Shown here piece after piece: positions 17,900 through 28,657 of a DNA stretch of 64,000 bases. How positions within the stretch are numbered: the first letter of the stretch is position 1; each line of letters starts with the position of its first letter. The position numbers and the translations under genes are program-made. Source of the stretch: Deltaproteobacteria bacterium HGW-Deltaproteobacteria-6 (lineage in GTDB: Bacteria > Desulfobacterota > Syntrophia > Syntrophales > Smithellaceae); contig PHAT01000002.1 of the NCBI GenBank assembly GCA_002840435.1, positions 62,001 through 126,000 of the forward strand. The letters run 5' to 3'. The notes under the pieces were generated by a model. It ran no database searches. It worked only from the letters and a program-made list of their open reading frames with translations, and had not been told where the DNA came from.

Positions 17900-18346
17900 A
17901 TGATCAAAAAAGAATTGGTTGCACCATGCGGCTTGTATTGCGGCGTCTGCGGCATTTATCAGGCGACCGTCAAAGACGATCAGAATTTGAAAGAGAAACT
18001 GGCCAAAGCTTATGGCGACAGCTCCGACAGGATCAGCTGCCGGGGGTGTCTCTCCGACAAGGTTTACTGGTACTGTTCGGTCTGTTCCATCAAGAGCTGC
18101 GCCATCGAAAAGAAACTTGATGGCTGTCATCAGTGTGATCAATTTCCCTGCGATATAGTGGATTCTTTTCCCGTTCCCGAGGGGGAAAAAAATATCCTGC
18201 GGGCCGTTCCCGAGTGGCGCAAACTGGGTACGGAAGACTTTATTGCCGCTGAAGAAAAACGATTTATCTGCCCGCAGTGCCGGACGACACTTTTTCGCGG
18301 CGCCCGCAAATGCCGCATCTGCGGAACGCTGTGGGAGCCATCCTGA
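17900..18346 (+). CDS. DUF3795-type cysteine-rich protein with zinc ribbon
   Basis: 148 residues with at least 16 cysteines. It starts APCGLYCGVCGIY and continues CRGC, CSVC, CHQCDQFPC, the pattern of DUF3795 proteins common in anaerobes; a C-terminal zinc ribbon (CPQC-N11-CRICG) is added. The cysteine sets suggest metal binding. Function is unknown. AAAGGAGAGG lies before the ATG. It lies 33 bp after the sigma factor and may be in the same transcript. Confidence 0.85.
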   Translation: MIKKELVAPCGLYCGVCGIYQATVKDDQNLKEKLAKAYGDSSDRISCRGCLSDKVYWYCSVCSIKSCAIEKKLDGCHQCDQFPCDIVDSFPVPEGEKNILRAVPEWRKLGTEDFIAAEEKRFICPQCRTTLFRGARKCRICGTLWEPS

Positions 18347-18371
18347 ATCGGTGAGCGGATCACGTTTTTTA

Positions 18372-18401
18372 TTGACACATCCCAGGTTATAAAGATATCA
18401 A
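18372..18401 (+). promoter_or_regulatory. Predicted promoter of the MaoC-like gene
   Basis: TTGACA at 18372-18377, an 18-bp spacer and TATCAA at 18396-18401, about 30 bp upstream of the TTG start at 18433. The -35 is a consensus match; the -10 is weaker. Confidence 0.4.
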
Positions 18402-18432
18402 TGTTCCATCAAAACGAGAGGGAAAAGATATT

Positions 18433-19308
18433 TTGCCTGTTTCCATCGACCTTGTTTTTACAAAAGCTCCTTCGCTTCTCACCATCGGATTATCAATCCT
18501 CCGGGGGTACCGCTTCTCGTTGGACACGGCAAAACCCTTTCCCGCCATGACCGCGAGACGACACGGCATCAAGCCTGATGCCGCGCGCCTGGCCGATTTC
18601 GCGCGGATCTGCGGGATTAAAACCGGCGAAAGCCTGCCGCTCGTTTACCCGCTCACCTATATCTACCCCCTTGTTCAGATCATGCTCGCGCACAAGGAAG
18701 TGCCGCTGTCGCTTTTGAACACGCTCAATATCCGGACGCAAATCATCCGGTACCGCCCCATCCTCCCGGATGAGACATGCGACGTCTGCTGCCGGCTGGC
18801 CCGGCACCGCGTGTTGGAGAAAGGTCTGGAAGTTGATATCGCCTGCGCCCTCCAAATTGCCGGAGTAACTGTCTGGGAAAGCACGATCACCTTCTACTTT
18901 CGCGGGCGTTTCGGCAGCCCCGAGGCCGATTTTGTGCCCCCGCAATTGGAAGCTATTCCGGACGCGCCGGAAATTGCCTGCTGGTTTTTGCCTGCGGGAA
19001 TCGGTTTTGCATTTGCCAAACTGTCGGGTGACGGCAACCCGATTCACTTTTGGAAGTTCTATGCAAAGATGCTCGGCTTTGCGCGCGATTTTGCTCAGCC
19101 GCTGCTTGTTTTGACCAAGGCCCTTTCCTACCTGGACGAGAAACCGTCCCGGGGCAAAGCGCATCTGGATATCGCTTTCAAGGGCCCCGCTTATTATGGA
19201 AGAAACGCCTGTCTGAAAGCGAAAGAAAACACGCAGTCGGAACGCTTCGATATTTACAGCGAGGGCAATCCCCGTCCCTGTATATGCGGAGATCTTCAAT
19301 ACGGATAA
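18433..19308 (+). CDS. MaoC-like hot-dog dehydratase
   Basis: 291 residues read from a TTG start with GAGAGGG ten bases upstream. The second half has the MaoC hydratase signature (LSGDGNPIHFWKFYAKMLGF), giving the catalytic Asp and His of R-specific enoyl-CoA hydratases; the first half looks like a second, diverged hot-dog unit (PLTYIYPLVQIMLAHKEVPLSLLNTLNIRTQI). Such proteins hydrate or dehydrate CoA- or ACP-bound acyl chains. The exact substrate is unknown. It stands alone between the DUF3795 gene and a kinase gene. Confidence 0.8.
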   Translation: MPVSIDLVFTKAPSLLTIGLSILRGYRFSLDTAKPFPAMTARRHGIKPDAARLADFARICGIKTGESLPLVYPLTYIYPLVQIMLAHKEVPLSLLNTLNIRTQIIRYRPILPDETCDVCCRLARHRVLEKGLEVDIACALQIAGVTVWESTITFYFRGRFGSPEADFVPPQLEAIPDAPEIACWFLPAGIGFAFAKLSGDGNPIHFWKFYAKMLGFARDFAQPLLVLTKALSYLDEKPSRGKAHLDIAFKGPAYYGRNACLKAKENTQSERFDIYSEGNPRPCICGDLQYG

Positions 19309-19506
19309 TGCGCTGGGATATGAACAAATGCATTATGAATTCAGCAAGATATATAGTGTGAGCCGGTATTGGCAGATCAGGCTTCATCGATGCGCTTTTT
19401 CCAATCTTGCAATTTCACACCAACCTTGCTATTCAGTAATGTGCCATGAAAATAAATATTACAGGCAAAGTTGTAAATGTCTTTGATTCATTTGAGTGAA
19501 ATGACC

Positions 19507-19530
19507 GGATCGGGATTTCATACCCGATCC
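19507..19530 (+). promoter_or_regulatory. 8-bp inverted repeat in kinase leader
   Basis: GGATCGGG (19507-19514) and CCCGATCC (19523-19530) flank an 8-nt loop, 20 bp before the kinase start and just ahead of its AGGAGC ribosome site. It could be an operator or an mRNA hairpin. The rest of the 240-bp gap before it shows no gene. Confidence 0.4.
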
Positions 19531-19550
19531 TCGCTATACAGGAGCGCATA

Positions 19551-20795
19551 ATGCAGGATCATTTTCTTCTCTTTATTTTGTTTCTGGCGACCACGGCCAT
19601 TGTCAGTTTTGCCTATGCGATCTGGAGAGGCCGCAATGACCAGCAAATACTTCGCAGCATTATTCAAAGCTCTCCCATTCCGACATTCGTTATTTCAACG
19701 GATCATAAAATCCTTCACTGGAATAAAGCCCTGGAAGGACTGAGCAGCATCAAGGCGAATCAAGTGATCGGCACGGACCAGCAATGGCGGGCCTTTTACT
19801 CATCGCCCCGTTCCTGCATGGCCGATTTAATTTTAAAAGACAAAATCAGCAATTCTTCCAGCCTTTACTCAGGGGTGGTTACAAAGTCGAAAGTCCTGAG
19901 GGACGCCTATGAAGTAACGCAATTTTTCCCGGATCTGGGTGAAAAGGGGAAATGGTTCCGGATTACCTCGGCGTGTATTAAGGATTCCAGCGGCAGAGTT
20001 TTCGGCGCCATGGAGACCCTGGAAGACATCACCGACCAGAAAACAGCTGAAGAAGAACTCCTCAAAAGAACCAAGCTCGAATCATTGGGAACGTTCGCTG
20101 ACGGCGTGGCCAAAGACTTTGACAGTTTGCTTTCAGCCATCCTGCGCAATGTTTTCCTGGCTAAAATATCCGCCAATGAAGAAGATAAAATTCTGGAAAA
20201 CGGTCTGGCCATAGCGGAACGGGCCGGTCTGCAAGCCAAAGAACTGGCGCACCGGCTGATTACCTTCGCGCAGGGCGGCTATCCGGTTAAAAAAATCGAG
20301 ACAGTCGGTGAATTAATCAAAGAAACCGTGCAAAAAACCCTGGCCGGTTCCAATGTGACCTGCCAGCCGGTTATCGCGCCGGATCTCTGGCCGACGGAGA
20401 TCGATGCGATGCAGATTAAACAGGTGATTGAAAACATGGTCACCAATGCGAAAGAGGCCATGCCGGACGGCGGTATTGTGGAGGTGATTGCGGAAAACAT
20501 CACAACCGGAACCAACATCCGGATGATGGGTAAAGGCAATTATGTCCGTATTGTTATTAAAGACCAGGGCGTCGGCATTCCCCGCGAAAACCTTTCGAAA
20601 ATATTTGATCCCTATTTCACGACAAAGGAAAAGAAAGACCATGGCGGAATCGGCCTGGGGCTCGCCATCTGTGATTCCATTATTAAATACCACCAGGGGT
20701 TGATCAGTGTGGAATCGCTTGTCGGCGTCGGGACAACGTTTTTCGTCTATCTGGCGGCAGACCCCAATGACACGCGGGAAAATGTACAGCCATAG
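19551..20795 (+). CDS. PAS-domain histidine kinase lacking the phospho-accepting histidine
   Basis: 414 residues: one N-terminal membrane helix (residues 3-22), a PAS domain (about 35-165) and a kinase core. The dimerisation segment aligns with the family pattern GGIAHDFNNLL but reads ADGVAKDFDSLL: the histidine is Lys188 (codon AAA at 20112-20114). The ATP-binding boxes are intact: NMVTNAKEAMPDGG (N box), DQGVGIP (G1), FDPYFTTK (F) and GGIGLGLAI (G2). It may therefore bind ATP but should not autophosphorylate in the normal way, suggesting a pseudokinase or a partner subunit. No response regulator lies next to it. The start has AGGAGC upstream. Confidence 0.85.
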   Translation: MQDHFLLFILFLATTAIVSFAYAIWRGRNDQQILRSIIQSSPIPTFVISTDHKILHWNKALEGLSSIKANQVIGTDQQWRAFYSSPRSCMADLILKDKISNSSSLYSGVVTKSKVLRDAYEVTQFFPDLGEKGKWFRITSACIKDSSGRVFGAMETLEDITDQKTAEEELLKRTKLESLGTFADGVAKDFDSLLSAILRNVFLAKISANEEDKILENGLAIAERAGLQAKELAHRLITFAQGGYPVKKIETVGELIKETVQKTLAGSNVTCQPVIAPDLWPTEIDAMQIKQVIENMVTNAKEAMPDGGIVEVIAENITTGTNIRMMGKGNYVRIVIKDQGVGIPRENLSKIFDPYFTTKEKKDHGGIGLGLAICDSIIKYHQGLISVESLVGVGTTFFVYLAADPNDTRENVQP

Positions 20796-20990
20796 TCAGA
20801 CACAGGCGTCACGGTCTTTTTTTACGTATTCAAGCAGATCCTCAATATTGCGCAGGCGCTCCTGGAATGTGGCAATACCCAAGACCGACTCCCGGGGATG
20901 CAGATTTTCTATCTCGGTGAGCCGGGTGCGCAAATGGAGAATAACTTCCTCCGCCAATCCTAAAAGAAGAGCGCGCTCATACTTTGTCAT
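20796..20990 (-). CDS. Small helical protein, unknown
   Basis: 64 residues, charged and predicted all-helical (MTKYERALLLGLAEEVILHL...RLRNIEDLLEYVKKD), with no family I recognise. GATGGGA lies 9 nt before the ATG. It follows the cytidylate-kinase-like gene by 45 bp on the same strand and its stop codon abuts the stop of the converging kinase gene. The sequence looks like a real small protein, but conservation is not known to me. Confidence 0.5.
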   Translation of the reverse strand: MTKYERALLLGLAEEVILHLRTRLTEIENLHPRESVLGIATFQERLRNIEDLLEYVKKDRDACV

Positions 20991-21034
20991 TACTGAAGTC
21001 CCATCATTGATAATTTATACGAACCCAGACGGCC

Positions 21035-21835
21035 TCACACCCGCTCCCGCGTGGACTTCCACGACAGAAAGGCCTTCTTAATGGATTCTGCCGCGCTTTC
21101 AATGCCTACATGCTCCGTATTCACCATCATGTCGTAATGTTTCGGATCGTTGATGTCTTCATTGAAATATTTTTTGATGAAACCGATCTGATAATCATCA
21201 TACTTGCGCACATATTCCAGCGCTTCCGATTGCGTAATGTGACGATCACGCATGACTTTCTCCACACGCGACTGCTCGGGTGCGACAATACGGACACGAA
21301 ATGCCTTGTCTTTCAGAATAAAGCTGCCGCCGCGGCCAATGATGATGATATTGCCGTGCTGCGCGTTGGTGTGCATGACCATCGACAAATGGCGCAGATA
21401 TTCATTAGGCCAGATATGGCGGGCTTCGAAGAAGGAACTGATGAGGCTGTCGAAAAGCGAAATACTTTTTTCATCCAGTGATTTGATGACCTTGTCGCTC
21501 ATATGTGCGCTTTCCGCAACCTTATGGATCAATTCACTGCCGACAATGTTCATTTGCAGTTCTGTGGCCAGAATGCGGGCTATCCAGCCTCCGCCTCCGC
21601 CTGTTTCGCTGGAAAGGGTGATCACGTGCCCCGGCTTTTCCTTTTTCTCTTTCTCCCAGCGCAGCACCTGATCTTCAACCAGCTTATCGACGTCCTTATC
21701 GCGCAGTTTAATATCCCGGGTGTAATCCGGGCAATTGACATCATAGAGGGCATTCGTTTTCACCCGATAACGCTTCGTGCATTCCCCGCGCCACGCGCAG
21801 ATGACGCAAATCCTTTTATCCGATCCTGTTGACAT
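21035..21835 (-). CDS. Cytidylate-kinase-like family protein
   Basis: 266 residues. The central and C-terminal parts match the AAA-type cytidylate-kinase-like family (VITLSSETGGGGGWIARILATEL as the nucleotide loop; IIIIGRGGSFIL; FRVRIVAPEQSRVEKVMRDR). The P-loop is glycine-rich rather than a standard GxxGxGK. A short N-terminal segment has CVICAWRGEC and a later Cys, resembling a small metal-binding motif. These proteins are distinct from housekeeping Cmk, and the substrate is not established. It starts 26 bp after atpG and is probably co-transcribed with the N-ATPase genes. Confidence 0.8.
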   Translation of the reverse strand: MSTGSDKRICVICAWRGECTKRYRVKTNALYDVNCPDYTRDIKLRDKDVDKLVEDQVLRWEKEKKEKPGHVITLSSETGGGGGWIARILATELQMNIVGSELIHKVAESAHMSDKVIKSLDEKSISLFDSLISSFFEARHIWPNEYLRHLSMVMHTNAQHGNIIIIGRGGSFILKDKAFRVRIVAPEQSRVEKVMRDRHITQSEALEYVRKYDDYQIGFIKKYFNEDINDPKHYDMMVNTEHVGIESAAESIKKAFLSWKSTRERV

Positions 21836-21861
21836 GGGCCAGTCCCCCTTTCTGAATAAAG

Positions 21862-22752
21862 TTATGATGCCTCTTCCTGCAGCGCTTCAAATCCGGCAAC
21901 GATGTCAAGAAGCTCTTCGGTGATGGTCATCTGTCGTGTGCGGTGAAACTGCACATGCAGATCCTGCAACTGTTCTTCAATGTTCTTTTCGGCATTCTGC
22001 ATGGATGCGAGACGACTGGCGTTTTCACTGGCCAGGGATTCGGCGAATGCCCGGTACAAAGACACAAAAAGATATTCACGGATCAGCGAAGAAAAAATCT
22101 TGTCGGTGTCCATCCGGAAAATCGGCAGCGATTTGGAATCCCATTTTTTCCTGGCAATTGTCGTCAGCCAGTCCGTATTGACCGGCAGAAGTTGGAGCAT
22201 ATGAGGGTGGTAAGTGGCGCCGGTGACATATTCATTATAAAACAACAGAAAATGATCAATGTTGTTGCGAAAATGCCATTCGTCGATAATCATGATGATT
22301 TCCTGCACCAACGGCGTGATGCCCGCCGTGGAGCTCGGTGTGGTCAATAGCTCGTCCACAGGCTGTCCCGCATCTTCCACATAATCGGCCACGCGCGCGC
22401 CGACGGAAAGCACTTTGCGGTTTTCTTTTTTAACGCCGCTTTTTTTAAGATAGTCGAGCATGAAAACGGATATCTGCTCATTGAGCTGTCCGCACAGCCC
22501 CTGATCGGAGCCGAAAACAATGACGCCGAGCCGTTTCATCTTTGTATGCTTCTGACGCATTGTTGTGCCCATTTTTTCCTTGAGCACAATCTGCAGGCCC
22601 ATTTCGACCGTCCGGTTGTAATCGCGCAGAGAATCCACCGCCCGCTGATATTGACGAATGCTCACCGCCGCCAGGGCTTTCATCGTCTTGACGACGGATA
22701 AAAGATCACCCGCGCTTTTCATTCTTCTTTTCAGGGACTCAGTTGTTTGCAT
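21862..22752 (-). CDS. atpG: N-ATPase F1 gamma subunit
   Basis: Rotor shaft subunit. The N-terminal coil ([36 protein letters not shown]), the block [14 protein letters not shown] and the C-terminal coil with [18 protein letters not shown] match ATP synthase gamma. The start is placed at ATG 22752 ([10 protein letters not shown]), inside the end of atpA; GAGG precedes it. The sequence is of the shorter N-ATPase type. It is the last ATPase gene of the operon. Confidence 0.93.
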   Translation of the reverse strand: MQTTESLKRRMKSAGDLLSVVKTMKALAAVSIRQYQRAVDSLRDYNRTVEMGLQIVLKEKMGTTMRQKHTKMKRLGVIVFGSDQGLCGQLNEQISVFMLDYLKKSGVKKENRKVLSVGARVADYVEDAGQPVDELLTTPSSTAGITPLVQEIIMIIDEWHFRNNIDHFLLFYNEYVTGATYHPHMLQLLPVNTDWLTTIARKKWDSKSLPIFRMDTDKIFSSLIREYLFVSLYRAFAESLASENASRLASMQNAEKNIEEQLQDLHVQFHRTRQMTITEELLDIVAGFEALQEEAS

Positions 22753-24307
22753 TGGCATCCTCAATTTCTTCAAACGGTTGAATGGCCGGTTTGATTTTAT
22801 TCATGATGCTGTCGCGATCCGCTATATCCATTTTCTTACCGTCTTCAATACGCGCGCACAATTCCGGCAGCTGATCTCTGACGGTTTCCAGAAGCTTTGC
22901 CTCCACCTCGCGAATCTTTTCCGTCGGAACAAGATCCAGCGCGCCGCCGGTCACCGAAAGCAGGGAGGCAATCTGTTCGGAGGCCCGCAGCGGTTTGTAT
23001 TGCCCCTGTTTCAGAATTTCACGAACCCGCCAGCCTCTCTCCAGCGTCCGGCGGGTGCTTTCATCAAGTCTTGTGCCGAAGCGGGAGAAGGATTCCAGTT
23101 CTTCGAACTGTGAGTAGGAAAGTCTGAGATCGCCGGCCACGGACCGATAAGCGGGCAGCTGTGTTTTACCGCCCACCCGCGATACCGATTTGCCGACATC
23201 CACCGCCGGCAGGATGCCTTTGCTGAAAAGAACCGGCGAGAGATAAATCTGTCCGTCGGTGATGGAAATCAGATTGGTCGGGATGTAAGACGACATGTCC
23301 TGCGCTTCCGTTTCGGTAATCGGCAGCGACGTCAGCGACCCGCCGCCCAGTTCCGGCTTCATATGCGTGGAGCGCTCAAGCAGCCGGGAATGGATATAAA
23401 AAATATCGCCGGGGAAAGCTTCGCGTCCGGGAGGACGCCGCAAAAGCAGCGACACTTCACGGTAGGCTCGGGCGTGTGATGTCAGATCATCGTAAATAAT
23501 CAAGACATCTCGTCCCTGCTCCACGAAATATTCTCCCATACTGGTGGCCGCGTACGGCGCGATAAACTGCAGGCCCGGCGTGTCTTCTCCGGTGGCTACC
23601 ACCACAATGCATGATCCCATGACACCGTGATCCCGCAGATCGGCAATCACCTTCGCCACATCCGCGCTTTTCTTGCCGACGGCGCAATAAATGGAAATGA
23701 TGCCGGTTTCCTTTTGATTGATAATGGTATCCACGGCGATGGCCGTTTTGCCGGTCATTCTGTCACCCAGAATTAATTCGCGCTGACCGCGTCCGACGGG
23801 AATAAGCGCGTCGATCACCTTGATGCCCGTCTGAAGCGGCACGACAACCGGAGCGCGGTCCATAACCGCCGGAGCCGGTCTTTCCACCGGCAGCCGCATG
23901 ACGGTATTGACTTCGCCCAGACCGTCGAGCGGTCTTCCCAGGGGATCGACCACCCGTCCTAAAAGAGCGTCTCCCACCGGTACATCCAGTACCCGTTTCG
24001 TGCGCTGCACTTCCGATCCCACCTGGATGTGTTCACTGGGATCCAGAAGAATCACCCCGATTTCCTTCGGATCGATATTGAAAACAAGTCCCATATAATT
24101 TCCCGAAAAGCGAACCAGTTCCTCCGCGCGGATATGGGGCAAACCGCTGACCCGGGCAATATCGCGTCCGACAAATTGCACGGTGCCGATTTCATACTGC
24201 CTCAGCTCAGGGTTCTGCTCGTCTAAGACCTTTTCCATCGTATCGAACGTATCATCCAGAAAGGTCTTCAATTCCTGATTTTCGACTTTATTCACGTCTT
24301 GATTCAT
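22739..24307 (-). CDS. atpA: N-ATPase F1 alpha subunit
   Basis: 522 residues. Non-catalytic nucleotide-binding subunit with Walker [10 protein letters not shown], Walker B-like [25 protein letters not shown] and the family block [17 protein letters not shown]. The N-terminus is that of the alternate (N-type) class ([41 protein letters not shown]) rather than the housekeeping alpha. GGGAGG precedes the ATG. It lies downstream of the b subunit, with no atpH (delta) gene between them. Confidence 0.96.
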   Translation of the reverse strand: MNQDVNKVENQELKTFLDDTFDTMEKVLDEQNPELRQYEIGTVQFVGRDIARVSGLPHIRAEELVRFSGNYMGLVFNIDPKEIGVILLDPSEHIQVGSEVQRTKRVLDVPVGDALLGRVVDPLGRPLDGLGEVNTVMRLPVERPAPAVMDRAPVVVPLQTGIKVIDALIPVGRGQRELILGDRMTGKTAIAVDTIINQKETGIISIYCAVGKKSADVAKVIADLRDHGVMGSCIVVVATGEDTPGLQFIAPYAATSMGEYFVEQGRDVLIIYDDLTSHARAYREVSLLLRRPPGREAFPGDIFYIHSRLLERSTHMKPELGGGSLTSLPITETEAQDMSSYIPTNLISITDGQIYLSPVLFSKGILPAVDVGKSVSRVGGKTQLPAYRSVAGDLRLSYSQFEELESFSRFGTRLDESTRRTLERGWRVREILKQGQYKPLRASEQIASLLSVTGGALDLVPTEKIREVEAKLLETVRDQLPELCARIEDGKKMDIADRDSIMNKIKPAIQPFEEIEDANANN

Positions 24308-24373
24308 TATTCGCCTCCCGACCTTATTTCCATAATTGCCTATCGTGCCCCCTTGCCAAGGGAGCCGGCCTTG

Positions 24374-25144
24374 TTACGCCGCATGCGCCTCTTTCTGGAG
24401 CGTTTCGGTCAGACTCTCCACCAGGGTCTCCAGATACTCATTGAGACTCCAGGCGATTTTATGCCCGTTCACCCGCATTTCAATGCCTGACACAATATCC
24501 GGCTGTTTCATGTAGCGAATCGTAAAGCCATTGGTGATTTGCTTTTTCAGGACTTCCTCAATTTGCGTCTGTCTGGGAGCGGGAACGTCAAAAGCGCTCT
24601 GGATGATCACCCTGTTGCCGCCGCCGCTGATCGCTTTGCGCATCTGAGTGCTTTTTTCTTCATCAAGCGCCTGGATGCGCCGCAGAAATTCATCAACAAT
24701 CCGTTCCTCCAGATCGGCATCCGCCAGATCCGAGAGCGCCTTGCGCGCCGTGGCATACAACTGCTTGGCCGCCCTCTGGCGCAGGTCATAGAAGAAGGCA
24801 TCCTGCTCCCGGACGAGCATGTCCTGCCAGCGTGTTTTGACCGCGTCTACTTCGACGCGCACCTTTTCCATCAGTTCCTTGCGCTTGGCATCAGCCGCCA
24901 TCGTTGCCTCATTGAGCATGATCTCCTTTTTCTCATTGAGGACCTGGTTGCGCTTCTCATAAAGCAGGGCTTCCTCTTTGGCCTTGGCTTTCAGGTCTTC
25001 GGCTTCGGCAAAGCGTGCGGCAATTTTTGCTTCCCGGTCATCCATGGCCTTGATAATCCGCCCGTAAAGAAAGCGTTTCAGCAAGTACATGAGCAGGAGG
25101 AAATTAAAGATTTGCGCTAAAAAAACAAACCAGTCGATATGCAT
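24374..25144 (-). CDS. atpF: N-ATPase Fo b subunit with delta-like C-terminal part
   Basis: 256 residues, about 100 longer than a standard b subunit. It has an N-terminal membrane helix (VFLAQIFNFLLLMYLLKRFLYGRIIKAM), a long charged coil (residues 35-150) and a C-terminal segment ending IVSGIEMRVNGHKIAWSLNEYLETL that resembles the end of ATP synthase delta. This would explain the absence of atpH: the stator is made from a b-delta fusion, as in known N-ATPases. The start has GAGGGGG upstream and follows atpE closely. Confidence 0.92.
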   Translation of the reverse strand: MHIDWFVFLAQIFNFLLLMYLLKRFLYGRIIKAMDDREAKIAARFAEAEDLKAKAKEEALLYEKRNQVLNEKKEIMLNEATMAADAKRKELMEKVRVEVDAVKTRWQDMLVREQDAFFYDLRQRAAKQLYATARKALSDLADADLEERIVDEFLRRIQALDEEKSTQMRKAISGGGNRVIIQSAFDVPAPRQTQIEEVLKKQITNGFTIRYMKQPDIVSGIEMRVNGHKIAWSLNEYLETLVESLTETLQKEAHAA

Positions 25145-25156
25145 GGATCATCCCCC

Positions 25157-25423
25157 TCACTTTATAATGAAACTCCAGAAAGGATTGGCGAAAATCAGAA
25201 TCATGGAAATAACGAAGCAGTAAATGGCAATGGATTCAATCATGGCCAATCCGACAAAAAGTGTTCTGGTTAAAGAATTCCTCTCATCCGGCTGCTGAGC
25301 GATCGCGGCCAGTGCCTGGGCGATTGCCTGCCCCATACCCAGACCGGGGCCAATTGAACCGATCCCCATTGCCAAACCCGCACCAATAATCGAGGCCATC
25401 GCGACGAGACTTACTTTGTCCAT
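25157..25423 (-). CDS. atpE: N-ATPase Fo c subunit
   Basis: 88 residues forming a two-helix hairpin. The ion-binding carboxylate is Glu63 (AMIESIAIYCFV). Compared with the sodium-type c ring of Ilyobacter, Pro26, Glu63, Ser64 and Tyr68 are kept, but the helix-1 glutamine ligand is Met30 (PGLGMGQ) and the helix-2 threonine is Ile65. A loop QQPDERN joins the helices. The ring would carry H+ or Na+; the missing ligands argue against a classical Na+ site. AGGAGG lies before the ATG. Confidence 0.95.
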   Translation of the reverse strand: MDKVSLVAMASIIGAGLAMGIGSIGPGLGMGQAIAQALAAIAQQPDERNSLTRTLFVGLAMIESIAIYCFVISMILIFANPFWSFIIK

Positions 25424-25450
25424 AAAAACTCCTCCTTTAATTCAAATTTG

Positions 25451-26176
25451 TCAGGCTGGAGAGCCTTCTTTCTTTACTTCTACGTGAACTTCATCCTCTG
25501 CGCTGAGCGCGGAGGCTATATAGACCATGGAAAGGATTGCGAAGATATAAGCCTGAATCACGCCGATCAAGAGCCCCAGGATCTGCATGACAACCGGGAA
25601 CAAAAAGGGCGTGACCGCCAGCAGAATTCCGATAACCTTCTCATGACTCATGATGTTGCCGAAAAGACGAACGGTAAGCGCCAGCGTCCGGGACAATTCG
25701 CCCATGACATGGAACGGGAAAAAGATAAAATTAGGCTGAAAATATTCCTTCACATAATGCAAAATGCCGTTGCGTGATATTCCGTAGTAGGGCACGGCAA
25801 TAAAAACGCAGGTGGCTAGTGCCGCTGTGGTGGTCATGGACGACGTCGGTGCGACAAACCCCGGTACAATGACCAGCACATTGGATATGCAAATGAACAG
25901 AAAGAGCGTCCCGACCAGAGGGACATAATGATCCGCGCCCTTTTTCGTCATCTCGCCGATTTCACCCCGGATAACGGAAATAATTACTTCCATGAAATGC
26001 TGCCAGCGCGACACATTCATTTCCGAAGACAGGTTGCGGGTGATCAGCCAGGAACCGCCGACCAGAATAGCCATGACCAGCCATGTATAGAGGATCGTTA
26101 CATTGAGGATGATAAATCCCCAACTCCAGATAATGACCTGATCCGGGCTGATTTGATTGAGCGCTACGACTTCCAT
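25451..26176 (-). CDS. atpB: N-ATPase Fo a subunit
   Basis: 241 residues with about six membrane helices. The essential stator arginine lies in LALTVRLFGNIMSHE, and the C-terminal helix QAYIFAILSMVYIASAL is typical. It forms the ion half-channels against the c ring. The N-terminal part is the short N-ATPase form (MEVVALNQISPDQVIIWSWG). AAGGAG precedes the start. Confidence 0.95.
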   Translation of the reverse strand: MEVVALNQISPDQVIIWSWGFIILNVTILYTWLVMAILVGGSWLITRNLSSEMNVSRWQHFMEVIISVIRGEIGEMTKKGADHYVPLVGTLFLFICISNVLVIVPGFVAPTSSMTTTAALATCVFIAVPYYGISRNGILHYVKEYFQPNFIFFPFHVMGELSRTLALTVRLFGNIMSHEKVIGILLAVTPFLFPVVMQILGLLIGVIQAYIFAILSMVYIASALSAEDEVHVEVKKEGSPA

Positions 26177-26208
26177 AGTAACTCCTTTAACGGTTGATCA
26201 ATGCCTGT

Positions 26209-26508
26209 CTATTCATGAACGGCTTCCATCGTCTTTTGGGGTCCGAAACGATTAGTGAGGATTTTGCGCATGGCCACAAAACCGATCATGGCCGCAACCA
26301 GCCGCTCCCAATGACCGCCCTGCATCATCAGGTAAAATGCCGTTAAGACGACCGCGAGGCGCAGGACGTAACTGACGGCCAGCAGGCGCACGCGGTTTTC
26401 CGTCTGTCCCAGCTTCTGCACGGTCTGCCACAGACTGATAAAGTAGAAAGCTCCCAGAGCCAGTCCCGCGGCAAACATCAGAATAATAAGCATCGCGTTC
26501 ATATTCAT
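26209..26508 (-). CDS. atpR: N-ATPase accessory membrane protein AtpR
   Basis: 99 residues from the ATG at 26508, preceded by GAGGA at the end of the previous gene. Three membrane segments are seen (AMLIILMFAAGLALGAFYFISLW; VSYVLRLAVVLTAFYLMM; LVAAMIGFVAMRKIL). AtpR is found only in N-ATPase operons, in this position between AtpQ and the a subunit. It is thought to work with the c ring; its exact role is not established. Confidence 0.88.
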   Translation of the reverse strand: MNMNAMLIILMFAAGLALGAFYFISLWQTVQKLGQTENRVRLLAVSYVLRLAVVLTAFYLMMQGGHWERLVAAMIGFVAMRKILTNRFGPQKTMEAVHE

Positions 26509-26509
26509 G

Positions 26510-26839
26510 TCAGTCCTCTTCAATAATCCTGCTGCGAATTTTTCTGACCCAGTAAGCGGCGTTAATGCACCCGACGATCACGCCGAGAACCAGAAACATC
26601 AGCGCCCAGGAATACTGGGTGGGCCAGGTCCGGTCTATCCAGAGCCCCAGAGCGACTCCAATCAGCGTGGGGATGGACACCGCCCATCCGATGATGCCGA
26701 ACATCCCCAAGCCGAACCAGACGGTTTCACTTTTATGTTTAAGTCCCTTAATCCGCAGAGCCTCCCTTTGAGCGACCTTTTCGGTGAAATGATCCGCCGC
26801 TTTCTGGCGCCGTTTGGATGTCCGTCTTATTTCGACCAT
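26510..26839 (-). CDS. atpQ: N-ATPase accessory protein AtpQ (AtpI/AtpZ-like)
   Basis: 109 residues: a basic soluble N-terminus (MVEIRRTSKRRQKAADHF), then two membrane helices (FGIIGWAVSIPTLIGVALGLWID; WALMFLVLGVIVGCINAAYWV). This is the AtpI/AtpZ-like fold that occupies the AtpQ slot of N-ATPase operons. A role in assembly or in metal transport is known for related proteins, not shown here. Its stop overlaps the ribosome-site region of atpR. Confidence 0.88.
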   Translation of the reverse strand: MVEIRRTSKRRQKAADHFTEKVAQREALRIKGLKHKSETVWFGLGMFGIIGWAVSIPTLIGVALGLWIDRTWPTQYSWALMFLVLGVIVGCINAAYWVRKIRSRIIEED

Positions 26840-26880
26840 GGTTCATTCTCCTGTATTGCGGCGTGTTCGGGGAACCCGCC

Positions 26881-28639
<1,759 letters not shown>

Positions 28640-28657
28640 TCATTCACCTCGTCTTAA

